Assembly (NCBI GenBank): GCA_002397345.1
Contig: DHAH01000029.1
Span: forward strand, 17,973 to 24,377
DNA from: Clostridiales bacterium UBA4959
GTDB lineage: Bacteria; Bacillota; Clostridia; Oscillospirales; CAG-272
DNA: 6,405 nt
Direction of reading: 5' to 3'
Both the position numbers and the translations under genes were made by a program. The notes below the pieces were generated by a model that was not told the DNA's origin, did no database searches, and saw only the letters and a program-made list of their open reading frames with translations. This document shows, one piece after another, positions 6,016 to 6,405 of the stretch. Each line of letters starts with the position of its first letter. Positions within the stretch are counted from its first letter, which is position 1.

Positions 6016-6405
6016 ATGAAAATAGGGCTTGACGTCGGCTCGACTACGCTGAAGTGCGTCGTACTCGACAACGATAAAAACAAAAATATCATATATAAAT
6101 CTTATGAACGTCATTTTTCCGCCATCACCGAAAAGATCTCAGCGCTGCTCGACAGGCTGGGACGCGAACTTAACATCGATCCGGGCGAACGTTTAGAGGT
6201 ATGTGTTTCCGGCTCGGCAGGCATGGGCTTTGCCGAGCATGTCGGCGTTCCCTTCGCGCAGGAGGTTTATGCAACGCGCGTCGCGACGCTGCGCCTCAAT
6301 CCCGGTACGGATGTTGTGATCGAACTGGGCGGCGAGGACGCGAAAATACTCTTCCTCACTGACGGAAAATCCGGCGAGGGCATGGAGGTACGCATGAACG
6401 GCTCG
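6016..6405 (+). CDS. Acyl-CoA dehydratase activase (BadF/HgdC type), 5' part, probably the large activase-dehydratase fusion
   Basis: The frame runs from ATG 6016 through the window edge, giving 130 residues without a stop. It has the ASKHA fold signatures: the first phosphate loop DVGSTTLK (6-13), a Gly-rich VSGSAGMG (64-71) and the second-phosphate segment ELGGEDAK (103-110). It stops at MNGS (127-130), just where the family continues with CAGGTG, whose Cys binds the [4Fe-4S] cluster bridging the homodimer; that Cys lies beyond the window. In the characterised HgdC system the activator uses ATP to push one electron into the 2-hydroxyacyl-CoA dehydratase. The details 'YERHF', 'EVYATR' and 'TDVVIELGGEDAKILFL' recall the very large (about 1400-residue) clostridial proteins that join activase and dehydratase-like parts; this is recollection and the substrate is not known. 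Benzoyl-CoA reductase-type activators are the alternative. The start is chosen from the family's 'MKIGLDVGST' opening. No Shine-Dalgarno is seen; the TATAAT lies six bases before the ATG. Confidence 0.88.
   Translation, partial: MKIGLDVGSTTLKCVVLDNDKNKNIIYKSYERHFSAITEKISALLDRLGRELNIDPGERLEVCVSGSAGMGFAEHVGVPFAQEVYATRVATLRLNPGTDVVIELGGEDAKILFLTDGKSGEGMEVRMNGS

Overview
The window looks like a chromosomal segment of an anaerobic Firmicute of the class Clostridia, probably Oscillospiraceae/Ruminococcaceae-like. The clues are a zinc-finger Clp ATPase of the ClpE/ClpC type, the start of a large activase of the 2-hydroxyacyl-CoA dehydratase type, moderately GC-rich genes separated by AT-rich gaps, and a G-rich/pyrimidine-rich intergenic repeat. 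The taxonomy is inferred from protein families only.

Layout, all genes on the + strand: (1) bases 2-505, the 3' part of a CvpA-family membrane protein gene cut by the window edge; (2) 591-2957, a two-AAA+ Clp unfoldase with an N-terminal four-cysteine zinc finger; (3) 2958-3152, a gap holding G-rich direct repeats, a perfect 11-bp GC hairpin and a pyrimidine/purine hairpin; (4) 3153-5942, a full-length ten-helix P2-type ATPase homologue; (5) 5943-6015, an AT-rich gap with two copies of a palindromic 13-mer and a promoter that places transcription start at or next to the ATG; (6) 6016 to the window end, the first 130 codons of a BadF/HgdC-type activase.

The standout is gene 4. It aligns with P2 ATPases from the first residues to the last helix without stops or frameshifts, yet nearly every catalytic signature is replaced: DKTGT reads PREGT (the phosphorylated Asp is Pro), TGES reads TGAI, DPPR reads EPML, MITGD reads MLCSS and TGDGVND reads LGHELDE. 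The ion-site motifs in M4-M6 are altered as well. Scaffold residues between the motifs are kept. This is best read as a pseudo-ATPase: a membrane protein that kept the P-type fold but cannot run the phosphoenzyme cycle. Its function is unknown.

Nothing shows that the four genes form one pathway. Each gap carries either its own promoter-like sequence or a structured element, so they may be separate transcription units. The Clp protein would act in cytosolic protein quality control, the pseudo-ATPase in the membrane, and the activase in radical-type acyl-CoA dehydration or a related reaction.
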